Shown here piece by piece: positions 16,186 through 24,915 of a stretch of 61,772 nt of DNA. This DNA is from Pseudoselenomonas ruminantium (GTDB taxonomy: Bacteria > Bacillota > Negativicutes > Selenomonadales > Selenomonadaceae). Position 1 is the first letter of the stretch, and each line of letters begins with the position of its first letter. Below the pieces are notes generated by a model. That model had not been told where the DNA came from and did not search any database. It saw only the letters and a list, made by a program, of their open reading frames with translations. The translations under genes and the position numbers were made by a program. The stretch covers positions 1-61,772 of the forward strand of contig NZ_FRBC01000022.1 of the NCBI RefSeq assembly GCF_900142515.1, in the 5' to 3' direction.

Positions 16186-17178
16186 ATGCTAAAAGATAAT
16201 ACTGACGAAGTTGTTGTAAGTGTTACCCTTGTAACATATAATCATGAAAAGTTCATTGAAAAGGCAATGAGAAGCATTTTGTCTCAAAAAACAAATTATT
16301 GCTATGAACTTATTGTAGGCGATGATGCATCTACGGATAAAACACCTAAGATTATAAAAAAAATAGCGGATGAATATCCCAATATTGTGGTTCCAGTGCT
16401 ACGAGAGAAGAATCTTGGTGCAACGAGAAATGGATATGACCTATGGTGCAGAGCAAAGGGAAAGTATATTATATCATGTGATGGAGACGATTGTTGGTGT
16501 GATGATAACAGGATTCAAGAGCAGGTTGATTTCTTAGAGACTCATCCTGAATATGGTGGTGTATGTGGCAGGGTGAGACTAATTGATGAGACGGATAGCC
16601 CTCTTCCTGATGACATTATGGGGAATAGTTCCTTTTTTGTGTTTGAAAGGGATGAATTTACAAGAGAAGATTTTGAAAAATGGCTGATGCCAGGCCATGT
16701 ATCGGCAATGATGTTGCGGTTTGATTTTGCGAAGAAAAAGAAAATGAAAGATGTGTTTCTGTCACACTCAACTGTAGGAGATAGAATTAGTGTTCTATAT
16801 GGCCTTTTGATGGGAAACATTTATTGTACACAGAACATAGTGATGTGTTATCGAATTTTAAATACAGGTAATTTTATGACTCAATATCAAAAAAAAAACT
16901 TGCGTGATGAAGATGTGAGGATGATGCAGGCAATAGAGAATTTTATTCATAAGGAATGTGACGGTAGTTTTAGTCTTGAATCTATAAAGAAAGATAGATT
17001 TGTGGCGGCAATCAGTATTTGGCTAAAGAAAAATACAAAAAGGAATCGTCAGGTTTTATGGAATATATGGTCTGAATCCGACAAAAAGCTGATATATTCA
17101 TGGATTTTGATAAAAACTATTGCGATAAAGCTATATTATTGGTATATATTGCATGAAGATAGAAAAATAGAGATATAA
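16186..17178 (+). CDS. Family 2 glycosyltransferase
   Basis: A 330-residue GT-A glycosyltransferase: VSVTLVTYNHEKFIEKAMRS at the N-terminus, VGDDASTDKT near 45, and the metal-binding DGDD near residue 98. The C-terminal part is hydrophobic in patches but no clear membrane anchor is seen. GGAG six bases upstream selects ATG 16186 over ATG 16144. It would add one sugar to the growing glycan in the cytoplasm. Donor and acceptor are unknown. Confidence 0.85.
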   Translation: MLKDNTDEVVVSVTLVTYNHEKFIEKAMRSILSQKTNYCYELIVGDDASTDKTPKIIKKIADEYPNIVVPVLREKNLGATRNGYDLWCRAKGKYIISCDGDDCWCDDNRIQEQVDFLETHPEYGGVCGRVRLIDETDSPLPDDIMGNSSFFVFERDEFTREDFEKWLMPGHVSAMMLRFDFAKKKKMKDVFLSHSTVGDRISVLYGLLMGNIYCTQNIVMCYRILNTGNFMTQYQKKNLRDEDVRMMQAIENFIHKECDGSFSLESIKKDRFVAAISIWLKKNTKRNRQVLWNIWSESDKKLIYSWILIKTIAIKLYYWYILHEDRKIEI

Positions 17179-17210
17179 AGAGATATAGTTTGTTGGAAGA
17201 AGGAATAAAT

Positions 17211-18653
17211 GTGGATGCGAATTTGAATGATCTTTTATTATTCTGCAAGGGAAAGTCAAGATTATTTTTATATGGAGCTGGTGATTTTGGCGCAACATAT
17301 GCTGGTATATTGCAATATTTTGGCATAAAGGCTACAGGGTTTGTCGTTACTCGAAATAAGAAAAGTGAAATGTTTTGCGGATTGCCAGTCTATGAAATTG
17401 ATGAAATCATTAATGAAATAAATGAATACGATGGCGTTGTTCTATCAATGTCCAGCATGTTTCAGGATGAAGTTAAGGCATTATTGCCAGATTATGTTCC
17501 GGCTTATGGAATAAGTCATGGTGCTTCAGTTGAACTACAGAAAATGTATACGGATAAACTTATTCCTGAAAAATTATCTTCAATTTTTTCTGATTTGGAT
17601 GTAAGGAATAAACTTTTATCGGGGGCGCATTCATCCGATATTTTTTTTAGAACGATTACATCTATTTGCAATGATGATGAGGATGATCCTGATTTTGTCA
17701 TACATGGTGAAATTGTTAATTTGAAGAAAGGTGTTGGCTATGGACGATTACCATCCTTTCCAATTCATGATGTAGCTATCGTAATGCAGGGACCGATTTG
17801 TACCGCTCATGATTTTACATTAAATACGGCAGCTTTTTATAGAAAATTGTATCCGTACGTTCCAATTGTTATATCAACATGGTTGGGTGAGACTGATGAA
17901 AGTTTTAGATGTGCTTGTAAAGATTTAGATATTGTTATTCTAGAAAATGAATTGCCTAGCGAACCTGGTTTTTGCCATGTGAATTATCAAATTACCAGTA
18001 GTAGATTGGGGATAAAGTATATTTCTGACTATACTAAGGCTAAATATGTGTTAAAATGCAGAACTGATCAAAGAATCAATAAGAAAGATTTTTTAATTTA
18101 TTTACAGGGCTTGTTGAATAATTTTTTGCCGGGAGGTGATAAGTTGAAAACTAGACTTTGCTTTGTGGAAGCTCATGTTGGATTCCCTTTTTTTATTGCA
18201 GATTTTCTTTCTTTTGGTTCGCTATCGGATATGGAGAAACTTTATTATAATCGTATAGAAATCCATGAATGTGATTATGTTCGAAAACATCAAGATTATT
18301 TTTATAAATTGGTTAATATATCTCGATGTGTTTCGGATCGATTTTCAAATTATAGATATGAGGGATTTACAGAATTTTTAAGAAGCAAAGCTGTGAAAAA
18401 TAATGGGCATACTTTTAGTAAGTTCCTAAATGCAGAATTGTTTATAATTCGTACTTTTTTTAATGAATATATAGAGAATGTTTCAGAAGAAAGACTTTTT
18501 GAACAATACGCGGATTTTTTAAAGAATTACGTTGTAATTGCAGATAATTTAATGCTATATTGGTACAAGTATCAGTTTAAGCTAAGATTATGGCGTGATA
18601 GCTCTGAAAATGCATATGAGAGATGGTTGGAATTCTATTGTTTGTATCATTAA
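17211..18653 (+). CDS. WavE-type lipopolysaccharide/glycan synthesis protein with N-terminal Rossmann-like domain
   Basis: A 480-residue protein. Residues ~1-110 form a small Rossmann-like domain (LFLYGAGDFGATYAGILQYF) of the kind attached to several sugar-modifying enzymes. From ~185 on it resembles the WavE family: VAIVMQGPI, VISTWLGE and VLKCRTDQRI, the last with a DxD-like acidic pair region. WavE proteins are putative glycosyltransferases of LPS core and capsule loci. GAAGGA six bases upstream supports GTG 17211; an in-frame TTG at 17190 is the alternative. The sequence is strongly AT-rich. Confidence 0.7.
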   Translation: MDANLNDLLLFCKGKSRLFLYGAGDFGATYAGILQYFGIKATGFVVTRNKKSEMFCGLPVYEIDEIINEINEYDGVVLSMSSMFQDEVKALLPDYVPAYGISHGASVELQKMYTDKLIPEKLSSIFSDLDVRNKLLSGAHSSDIFFRTITSICNDDEDDPDFVIHGEIVNLKKGVGYGRLPSFPIHDVAIVMQGPICTAHDFTLNTAAFYRKLYPYVPIVISTWLGETDESFRCACKDLDIVILENELPSEPGFCHVNYQITSSRLGIKYISDYTKAKYVLKCRTDQRINKKDFLIYLQGLLNNFLPGGDKLKTRLCFVEAHVGFPFFIADFLSFGSLSDMEKLYYNRIEIHECDYVRKHQDYFYKLVNISRCVSDRFSNYRYEGFTEFLRSKAVKNNGHTFSKFLNAELFIIRTFFNEYIENVSEERLFEQYADFLKNYVVIADNLMLYWYKYQFKLRLWRDSSENAYERWLEFYCLYH

Positions 18654-18746
18654 TCAGTATTTTTGATTAATACGTATAGTTTTTATCTTTCGATGATTTT
18701 TATTATATTATATGAAATACAAGTATTTGTGGAAGGTGATATTGAT

Positions 18747-19373
18747 ATGAGAATATTGGCGCATAGGGGGTACTGGAATAGTAAAGTAGAGAAAAATTCG
18801 AGTGATGCAATAAGAAATGCTTTGGAAAATGGATATTCTTTTGAATCCGATGTGCGGGATTACATGGGAAAATTGGTGCTGTCCCATAATATAGCAGACG
18901 ATTCAGCAATGGATGCAGAGAAAGTTTTTCAGTGGCTTCATGAATTTGATGATGCATTTTGTTTTGCTATCAATATCAAGGCCGATAGACTTCAAGATTT
19001 GCTTTACAATTGTTTGGTAAAATACGATATTGATAATTATTTTACTTTCGATATGTCTGTGCCTCAAATGATAGAATTTAGGGAAAGAGGTATCAAATAT
19101 TTTACTCGTCTAAGCGAAGTAGAAAAGGAACCTTGTTTATATGAAGATGCTTCTGGTGTCTGGATGGATGGATTTTGGTCTGTAAATTGGATTACAAAAG
19201 ATTTAATCGAGGGATTTATGGAAGATGGCAAGGATGTCTGCTTGGTTTCCCCAGAACTGCATGGCAGAGAATACATGCCATTTTGGAACATGATTAGGGA
19301 ATGGGAGATTGACATGGATAAACTATTGCTATGCACTGATTTCCCTGACGAAGCAAAGGAAGTATTCTTATGA
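18747..19373 (+). CDS. Glycerophosphodiester phosphodiesterase-like protein
   Basis: A 208-residue protein starting MRILAHRGYWN. It matches the GDPD catalytic core: HRG, an Asn of the ENT position, the ESDV acidic pair and the HN (usual HD) near residue 50. It is shorter than most GDPD enzymes (~240). It probably cleaves or senses a glycerophosphodiester linked to the glycan, in keeping with the CDP-glycerol-type transferase at the other end of the locus. GGTGAT upstream supports ATG 18747. The open frame extends to 18663 without a good ribosome site. Confidence 0.7.
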   Translation: MRILAHRGYWNSKVEKNSSDAIRNALENGYSFESDVRDYMGKLVLSHNIADDSAMDAEKVFQWLHEFDDAFCFAINIKADRLQDLLYNCLVKYDIDNYFTFDMSVPQMIEFRERGIKYFTRLSEVEKEPCLYEDASGVWMDGFWSVNWITKDLIEGFMEDGKDVCLVSPELHGREYMPFWNMIREWEIDMDKLLLCTDFPDEAKEVFL

Positions 19374-19999
19374 AAAAGATTAAAGCAATACTTTTTGATA
19401 TGGATGGTGTCTTAATTGATGCTAAAGACTGGCATTATGAGGCATTGAATAAGGCCTTAGGGCTTTTTGGCCTGCCTATTAGTCGATATGACCATCTGAC
19501 ATCTTTTGATGGACTTCCTACTAAGGTAAAGTTAAAAATGGTAAGTAAACGATTCTTCCTTCCTGAGTCTTTGCATAGTTTTATAAATCAGCTCAAACAA
19601 AATTATACAGTAGAACTCATACATGAGCGATGTCATCCGTTGTTTCACCATGAGTATGCTCTGTCGAAACTACATCAGGAAGGGTACCAAATTGCTGTAT
19701 GTTCCAATTCTATTCGAAAAACTATTGAATTGATGATGGAGAAGGCTGCACTTACTCCTTACTTGGATCTTATTGTTTCAAATGAGGATGTAGTAAAGGC
19801 TAAACCGGATCCGGAAATGTATCAGTTTGCTATCAAAAGTTTTGGACTGCGGCCAGAAGAATGCATTGTCGTGGAAGATAACCCAAATGGTATACAGGCA
19901 GGCAAGGCAAGCGGCGCATTTGTAATGGAAGTATCCACGGTTTACGATGTGACTTATGAAAACATCATGAGAATGGTGAGAAGGTGTGAAGATGATTAA
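19370..19999 (+). CDS. HAD-superfamily phosphatase/phosphomutase
   Basis: A 209-residue HAD hydrolase of the beta-phosphoglucomutase type. It has the nucleophile motif FDMDGVLID at residues 8-16, the motif II serine in CSNS near 110, the motif III lysine in KAKPDP and the acidic VVEDNPNG near 162. It overlaps the previous stop by four bases (ATGA) and the next gene by eight. It likely dephosphorylates a sugar or polyol phosphate before nucleotide activation by the adjacent nucleotidyltransferases. The exact substrate is unknown. Confidence 0.85.
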   Translation: MKKIKAILFDMDGVLIDAKDWHYEALNKALGLFGLPISRYDHLTSFDGLPTKVKLKMVSKRFFLPESLHSFINQLKQNYTVELIHERCHPLFHHEYALSKLHQEGYQIAVCSNSIRKTIELMMEKAALTPYLDLIVSNEDVVKAKPDPEMYQFAIKSFGLRPEECIVVEDNPNGIQAGKASGAFVMEVSTVYDVTYENIMRMVRRCEDD

Positions 20000-20708
20000 T
20001 ATATTGATTCCAGCTATGGGGGAATCCTCTTTTTTTAAGGAGTCATATTTTCCAAAACCAATGATTGAAATTAAGGGAAAATCGATGCTCGAAATGGTAG
20101 TGGATGATTACAAGAATTTGGATTCAAGAAGGCATATTTTCATTTTTAATGATGATGATTGTCGAAAATTTCATTTAGATGATTCAGTAAGAATGTTAAC
20201 ATCATCTAGTTATGTAATTCGACTTCATAATCAGACTGCTGGGGCACTATGTACTTGCTTAATGGCAGTGGACTATATACAGGATGATGAGCCATTGATT
20301 ATTGCCAATAGCGATCAAATTATTATGGAAAATTATGAAAAAGTTATTTGTCATTTTGAGGCCATGAAGGCAGATTGCGGCATCATTACTTTTTCAAGTA
20401 TTCATCCTAGATGGAGTTATGCAAAAATCGTTGGGGATGATGTAGTGGAGAGTGCAGAGAAGAGACCAATTTCGAGGAATGCTATTGCTGGTTTTTATTA
20501 CTATAGGTACGGAAAAATCTTCGTTGATGCAGCTAAGAAAGTTTTGCTTAAGAAGAACAACTTAGATGGAAAATATTATATTAGTTCCACCATTAATGAA
20601 TTAATTCTTATGGGAAAGAAAATATCTTTTTATGAAATAGATAAAAATCAGTACAAGTCTTTTTATTCTCCAGAAAAAATCAAAGAATTTGAGGAGGGGG
20701 CGAAATGA
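19992..20708 (+). CDS. Nucleotidyltransferase-fold protein with altered nucleotide loop
   Basis: A 238-residue homologue of sugar-phosphate nucleotidyltransferases. The fold is recognisable from YFPKPMIEIKGKSMLEMV and LIIANSDQ near 100. However, the signature loop normally reading GxGxRF is MGESSFF here, so the residues that hold the NTP phosphates are missing. It may be inactive, regulatory, or use a different substrate. Its intact paralogue lies 340 bp downstream. The ATG at 19992, seven bases after AAGG, is preferred to GTG 19986. Confidence 0.7.
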   Translation: MINILIPAMGESSFFKESYFPKPMIEIKGKSMLEMVVDDYKNLDSRRHIFIFNDDDCRKFHLDDSVRMLTSSSYVIRLHNQTAGALCTCLMAVDYIQDDEPLIIANSDQIIMENYEKVICHFEAMKADCGIITFSSIHPRWSYAKIVGDDVVESAEKRPISRNAIAGFYYYRYGKIFVDAAKKVLLKKNNLDGKYYISSTINELILMGKKISFYEIDKNQYKSFYSPEKIKEFEEGAK

Positions 20709-21025
20709 AAATAAGTCATTTGAAATCGATGAAAAGAGGATGGTTCGTTGGGGATTTTGAACCAACAATCTATAGTACCAATGATTGTGAAGTTGCTGTT
20801 AAATCTTATAATGCTGGGGAACACGAAGAATCGCATTATCATAAAGTAGCTACGGAAATCACGGTTATTGTTACTGGACGGGTTAGGATGTTTGATATGG
20901 AATTTCATGAAGGTGATATAATCGTGGCGGAACCTGGGGAGGTTACGGATTTTACGGCACTGACAGAGTGTGTGAATGTTGTAGTGAAGCTTCCGGGAGC
21001 TAATAATGACAAATATGCTATTTAA
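20705..21025 (+). CDS. Small cupin-domain protein
   Basis: A 106-residue single-domain cupin. The first metal motif is seen as HEESHYHKVATEI and the second region around FHEGDIIVAEPGE. It may be a sugar isomerase or epimerase of the WxcM/QdtA type or a small binding protein. It overlaps the preceding gene by four bases and sits between two nucleotidyltransferase paralogues, which argues for a role in making one activated sugar or polyol. Activity is not predictable. Confidence 0.7.
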   Translation: MKISHLKSMKRGWFVGDFEPTIYSTNDCEVAVKSYNAGEHEESHYHKVATEITVIVTGRVRMFDMEFHEGDIIVAEPGEVTDFTALTECVNVVVKLPGANNDKYAI

Positions 21026-21049
21026 AAATCTAGGAAAGGATGATTGTCC

Positions 21050-21790
21050 ATGCTAAATATTGTGGTACCTATGGCAGGGAGAGGCAGTCGTTTTGCTAAA
21101 GCTGGCTATGAAATGCCAAAGCCGTTGATTGACATTTATGGTCATCCCATGATTGAGTATGTTACCCATAACGTCAAACCAATATGTGAGCATAGGTTTA
21201 TTTACATCTGCCAGGAAGAGCATCTGAAAAAGTATGGACTGGCAGAAGAATTGAGACGCATGTCACCAGAATGTGAGATTGTTGTCATTGATTACATTAC
21301 TGAAGGTGCAGCTTGCACGGTGCTCCTAGCGGAGAGATTAATAGACAATGATGATGCCCTGATGATAGCAAATTCTGATCAGTATGTTGATACTGACATC
21401 AATGATTATCTTGATGCTATGGGAAAAAAAGGCGGCTTCATTATGACCATGCCTGCCGATGATCCTAAATGGAGTTTTGTAAAATATGATGATGAGGGCA
21501 ATGTCACCATGGTAAGGGAAAAGGAGGTAATCTCCAACGAGGCTACTGTTGGCATTTACAATTATCGTCATGGCAAGGATTTTGTGAAATATGCTCATCA
21601 GATGATAGACAAGAATATTCGGGTGAATAATGAGTTCTATGTGGCTCCAGTTTATAACGAGATGATAGAGGCTGGCATAAAGATTGGTTACTTAGACGTA
21701 GGGTCAAAAATGTTCGGCTTAGGCATTCCGGAGGATTTGAATTACTTTATGGAGCAGGATATATGCAAGAAAGTGTTTGCACAGGGGTAA
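21050..21790 (+). CDS. Sugar-phosphate nucleotidyltransferase
   Basis: A 246-residue nucleotidyltransferase with the full signature MAGRGSRFAKAGYEMPKPLI at residues ~8-27 and the metal-site IANSDQ near 105. It should couple a sugar- or polyol-1-phosphate to an NTP. The upstream paralogue lacks this signature loop. AGGAAAGGA upstream supports ATG 21050; TTG 21044 is in frame. The base (dTTP, CTP, UTP or GTP) cannot be read from the sequence. Confidence 0.85.
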   Translation: MLNIVVPMAGRGSRFAKAGYEMPKPLIDIYGHPMIEYVTHNVKPICEHRFIYICQEEHLKKYGLAEELRRMSPECEIVVIDYITEGAACTVLLAERLIDNDDALMIANSDQYVDTDINDYLDAMGKKGGFIMTMPADDPKWSFVKYDDEGNVTMVREKEVISNEATVGIYNYRHGKDFVKYAHQMIDKNIRVNNEFYVAPVYNEMIEAGIKIGYLDVGSKMFGLGIPEDLNYFMEQDICKKVFAQG

Positions 21791-21872
21791 TGTCATATGT
21801 GTAAACTATAAACTTTTGAATTATAATCGTGTTGATAAAGGTATTTTTTGATATATACAAGGAGATCAATAG

Positions 21873-22931
21873 ATGATTATTTGGGGACGGGATGATTATG
21901 CTTCAAGGTTGAAGGCATACTTTAATATGCTTGAGCCTGAGAGAGAGTTTATTTACATGCCATTTTCTTTACAACAGGAAGCGGATGGAAATTTTTCCTT
22001 TCCATCAAATGATTCGCGGCTTGCACATGTAAATCAGGATGAAGAAGTTTATGTTGCTGTTTCGGCTGGTAGGGTGGAACTTGCAAAAGAAAAATTACAG
22101 CAGGAAGGCTTACATAATTTTGTGTTCTATGATGCCGAAATGGATAATCATTTAAAGAAGGAATTTTTTAAGAAATATTTTGCCACGAAAGGGAAGTCTT
22201 TTGAGCTTATGAATGATGAGGTTTATAAAGATTTATCTGTAAAAAAGAAAGTTAATATATTCCTAGCAAAATCTGCTGTTGACAAACCGATTCCCAATTA
22301 TCCTGCAAAGCTTCCTGAAATAGTAATTCCAATTCATGTAGGTGCAGCGCTGGCTGATGTAAAAATTGCAGAAGTAACGGATGATGTAGGTGAGAATATT
22401 TCGGATCGAAATCCTCGTTATTCTGAGACAACGGCACTTTACTGGATGTGGAAGAATGCGGATGCTGATTATCTGGGGTTGTGTCACTATAGAAGATTAT
22501 GGAAGAATCCTGAACTTATTGCAAAACGCCTACAACGTGATGATATTGATGTTGTATTACCTCTCCCCACTTGGGTAGAACCATCTGTGGCAATTGGTCA
22601 TTTAGAATTATGCACTCCCTCCGTTTGGCAGATTCTGCTGGATGTACTGGAACAGCGTGACCCCATTTATGGCAAAATGGCTAAAGAAGTTTTTGATGGG
22701 AAGGTTTTTTACGCATGTAATATGTTTATTGCCAAAAAACAAGTGCTTTGCGATTTGTGTGAGTGGATGTTTCCAATCGTAATGGAAGTAGAGGACAAAG
22801 TAGGCGACTTGCCGGATAAATATTTGAATCGTTATTGTGGATTTTGTACGGAGCAACTAATTACGCTATATTTTTTGTGTAATCAAAATCATTATCATAT
22901 CGTTCATGCAGAGAAAATTTTTGTCGGATAG
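21873..22931 (+). CDS. DUF4422-family capsular polysaccharide protein
   Basis: A 352-residue protein. The C-terminal ~230 residues match DUF4422, with YLGLCHYRRLW near residue 204, YACNMFIAKK near 283 and a late FCTEQL block. This family occurs in capsule and O-antigen loci and is thought to be a glycosyltransferase. The first ~110 residues form a separate small domain that begins with IIWGRDDYASRLKAYF, a Rossmann-like nucleotide-binding start. A ribosome site AAGGAG lies before the ATG. The function is putative. Confidence 0.75.
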   Translation: MIIWGRDDYASRLKAYFNMLEPEREFIYMPFSLQQEADGNFSFPSNDSRLAHVNQDEEVYVAVSAGRVELAKEKLQQEGLHNFVFYDAEMDNHLKKEFFKKYFATKGKSFELMNDEVYKDLSVKKKVNIFLAKSAVDKPIPNYPAKLPEIVIPIHVGAALADVKIAEVTDDVGENISDRNPRYSETTALYWMWKNADADYLGLCHYRRLWKNPELIAKRLQRDDIDVVLPLPTWVEPSVAIGHLELCTPSVWQILLDVLEQRDPIYGKMAKEVFDGKVFYACNMFIAKKQVLCDLCEWMFPIVMEVEDKVGDLPDKYLNRYCGFCTEQLITLYFLCNQNHYHIVHAEKIFVG

Positions 22932-22941
22932 GGGGATAATT

Positions 22942-23661
22942 ATGAGCAATATTGCGATTATCATCGCTGCTGGACGTGGGGAGCGAACGTTGCAGGATAT
23001 ACCTAAGCAGTTTATTAATGTCTATGATAAACCCATTATTATCTATACTTTGGAGAATTTTCAAAAGCATCCTGATATTGATGGAATTGTAGTATCGTGT
23101 TTAGATGGATGGCATGATATTTTAAGAGCGTATGCCAAGCAATATAACATTACAAAATTGATGGATATAGTTACGGGGGGCAGTACAGTTCATGAGTCCT
23201 ATCGTAATGCGTTAAATGTGTTAGATGGCAAGGCAAAGGATGATGATATTGTAGTCCTGCATGATGGGATCCGGCCGATGATAAACGAAGCAGTGTTATC
23301 GGATGTGATTGTAACCTGTCGAAAATACGGAAATGGGGTGTCGTCACTTCCCTATAATGAGCAGATATTTATCAAGAAAGATGAGATTTCAACAGTGAAG
23401 TATATCAACCGTGAAACCCTTCGGAGGGTACAGACTCCTCAAGCATATTATTTCGGCAAGCTTCGCAAGGCTTATGAGAAGGCATTTTCGGAGAAAATCG
23501 GAATCTATGGGCCGTCATATACAAATAACATGATGGTAGATTTAGGAGAAACACTTTACTTTGCTAGTGGCTCGGAGCGTAATATTAAAATCACAACGAC
23601 AGAGGATATTGAAATATTTAAGGCACTTTTAGGTACGAAACGGGATAGTTGGTTGAAATGA
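22942..23661 (+). CDS. TarI/IspD-type cytidylyltransferase
   Basis: A 239-residue member of the family that includes IspD and the ribitol-5-phosphate cytidylyltransferase TarI. The N-terminal AAGRGERTLQDIPKQF binds CTP, and VLHDGIRPMI near 108 and the late KITTTEDIEIFKAL are typical. IspD is normally in a housekeeping context. Here the gene lies inside the glycan locus, so CDP-ribitol or a related CDP-polyol is more likely. GGGGGA precedes ATG 22942. The open frame extends upstream into the previous gene without support. Confidence 0.8.
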   Translation: MSNIAIIIAAGRGERTLQDIPKQFINVYDKPIIIYTLENFQKHPDIDGIVVSCLDGWHDILRAYAKQYNITKLMDIVTGGSTVHESYRNALNVLDGKAKDDDIVVLHDGIRPMINEAVLSDVIVTCRKYGNGVSSLPYNEQIFIKKDEISTVKYINRETLRRVQTPQAYYFGKLRKAYEKAFSEKIGIYGPSYTNNMMVDLGETLYFASGSERNIKITTTEDIEIFKALLGTKRDSWLK

Positions 23662-23673
23662 GGCGAGATAGTC

Positions 23674-24747
23674 TTGTATATCAAGTCGAATTTGTATCAT
23701 GAGGATATTGAGAGAACGGCAGCCTTGCCACTACCTTGGGAAAAACTTCAGGGCAAAAGCATACTGATCACTGGAGCAAGCGGACTAATCGGAACTTTTT
23801 TGGTCGATATGTTGATGTATAAAAATTGTGTTGATGATTTGGATACTAAGATTATAGCCATTGGGCGCAAGGCGGAGAAAGCTAAAGAAAGGTTTGGCGA
23901 GTATTGGAAAAATGAAGCATTTTCTTTTCTGAGGGCAGACATCAATACTCCTCTTTCTTTACCTGAGCATGTAGATATCGTCATTCATGCGGCCAGCAAT
24001 ACACATCCCAAGCTTTATGCTGCTGATCCGATTGGGTCATTAATGACGAATATTCTTGGGACATATCACCTTTTGGAATACGCGCAAGAAACGAAAGTGG
24101 AGCGGTTTGTATTTGTTTCATCTGTGGAGATTTATGGGCAAGCATTGAAGCATGATGATGTATTTGATGAGAAATACTGTGGTTATATTGACTGTAACCA
24201 GTTTCGAGCTGCTTATCCGGAAGGAAAGCGTGCCGGAGAGGCACTTTGCAATGCCTATATAGGAAAGTATGATATGGATATTGTGATTCCACGTTTATCC
24301 CGCGTGTATGGTCCGACCATGCGACTAGATGATAGCAAGGCCATGTCACAGTTCCTTTTGAATGGTGTTCGTGGTGAAAATATTGTCTTGAAAAGTAAAG
24401 GGGAACAGAGATTTTCTTATTGCTATGTTGCCGATGCAGTGTCTGGGATTTTGTATGCTATGCTTTTAGGGAGATGTGGTGAAGCGTATAATGTAGCTGA
24501 TATGGAAGGGGCTAGTTCTCTTAGGGAGATTACAGAGAATATCGCTACATCAGTTGGCAGAAAGGTTGTTTTCGATTTGCCAGAGAAGCAAGAGGCAAAG
24601 GGGTTCTCAAAAGTTTCCGTAGGAGTTATGAATACGCAGAAGTTGCAAGACCTTGGTTGGCGGGCATTTGATGATGTCAAGTCAGGAACAAGGAAGACGA
24701 TTAAAATTGTGAGAGAATTTCATACAGAAACAAAAGAGCCGATGTAG
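23674..24747 (+). CDS. NAD-dependent sugar epimerase/dehydratase
   Basis: A 357-residue extended SDR. Seen: ITGASGLIGTFLVDML near residue 30, SSVEIYG near 150, the catalytic YPEGK near 188-192, and RVYGP near 211. The family covers UDP-sugar 4-epimerases, dehydratases and decarboxylases. It lies 12 bp after the cytidylyltransferase, so a nucleotide-sugar or nucleotide-polyol substrate from that enzyme is possible. The start is TTG with GAGG upstream. It is the last gene of the glycan locus, which then ends at a strong terminator. Confidence 0.82.
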   Translation: MYIKSNLYHEDIERTAALPLPWEKLQGKSILITGASGLIGTFLVDMLMYKNCVDDLDTKIIAIGRKAEKAKERFGEYWKNEAFSFLRADINTPLSLPEHVDIVIHAASNTHPKLYAADPIGSLMTNILGTYHLLEYAQETKVERFVFVSSVEIYGQALKHDDVFDEKYCGYIDCNQFRAAYPEGKRAGEALCNAYIGKYDMDIVIPRLSRVYGPTMRLDDSKAMSQFLLNGVRGENIVLKSKGEQRFSYCYVADAVSGILYAMLLGRCGEAYNVADMEGASSLREITENIATSVGRKVVFDLPEKQEAKGFSKVSVGVMNTQKLQDLGWRAFDDVKSGTRKTIKIVREFHTETKEPM

Positions 24748-24750
24748 TTG

Positions 24751-24792
24751 GGGCTGCTGCATGCAAGACTTACATGCAGCAGCTACTTTTGT
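24751..24792 (+). terminator. Intrinsic terminator ending the glycan locus
   Basis: The stem GCTGCTGCATG/CATGCAGCAGC with a short loop is followed by a T-rich stretch. It marks the border between the AT-rich accessory locus and core genes. Confidence 0.85.
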
Positions 24793-24915
24793 TGTTCCTA
24801 AAATGAGTCGAAGGCAAATAAGCTCCCTTATGCTTTGCATACCACGGATTAAATGCTATAATAAGCAGGTATGTATTTGTATTCAGCGGCGGTGCCGTGT
24901 ATGGGAGGTGTCGTT

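Noticed and set aside
22906-22941. Upstream extension of the cytidylyltransferase gene
   Set aside because: It overlaps the preceding gene and lacks a ribosome site; ATG 22942 with GGGGGA fits the family start.
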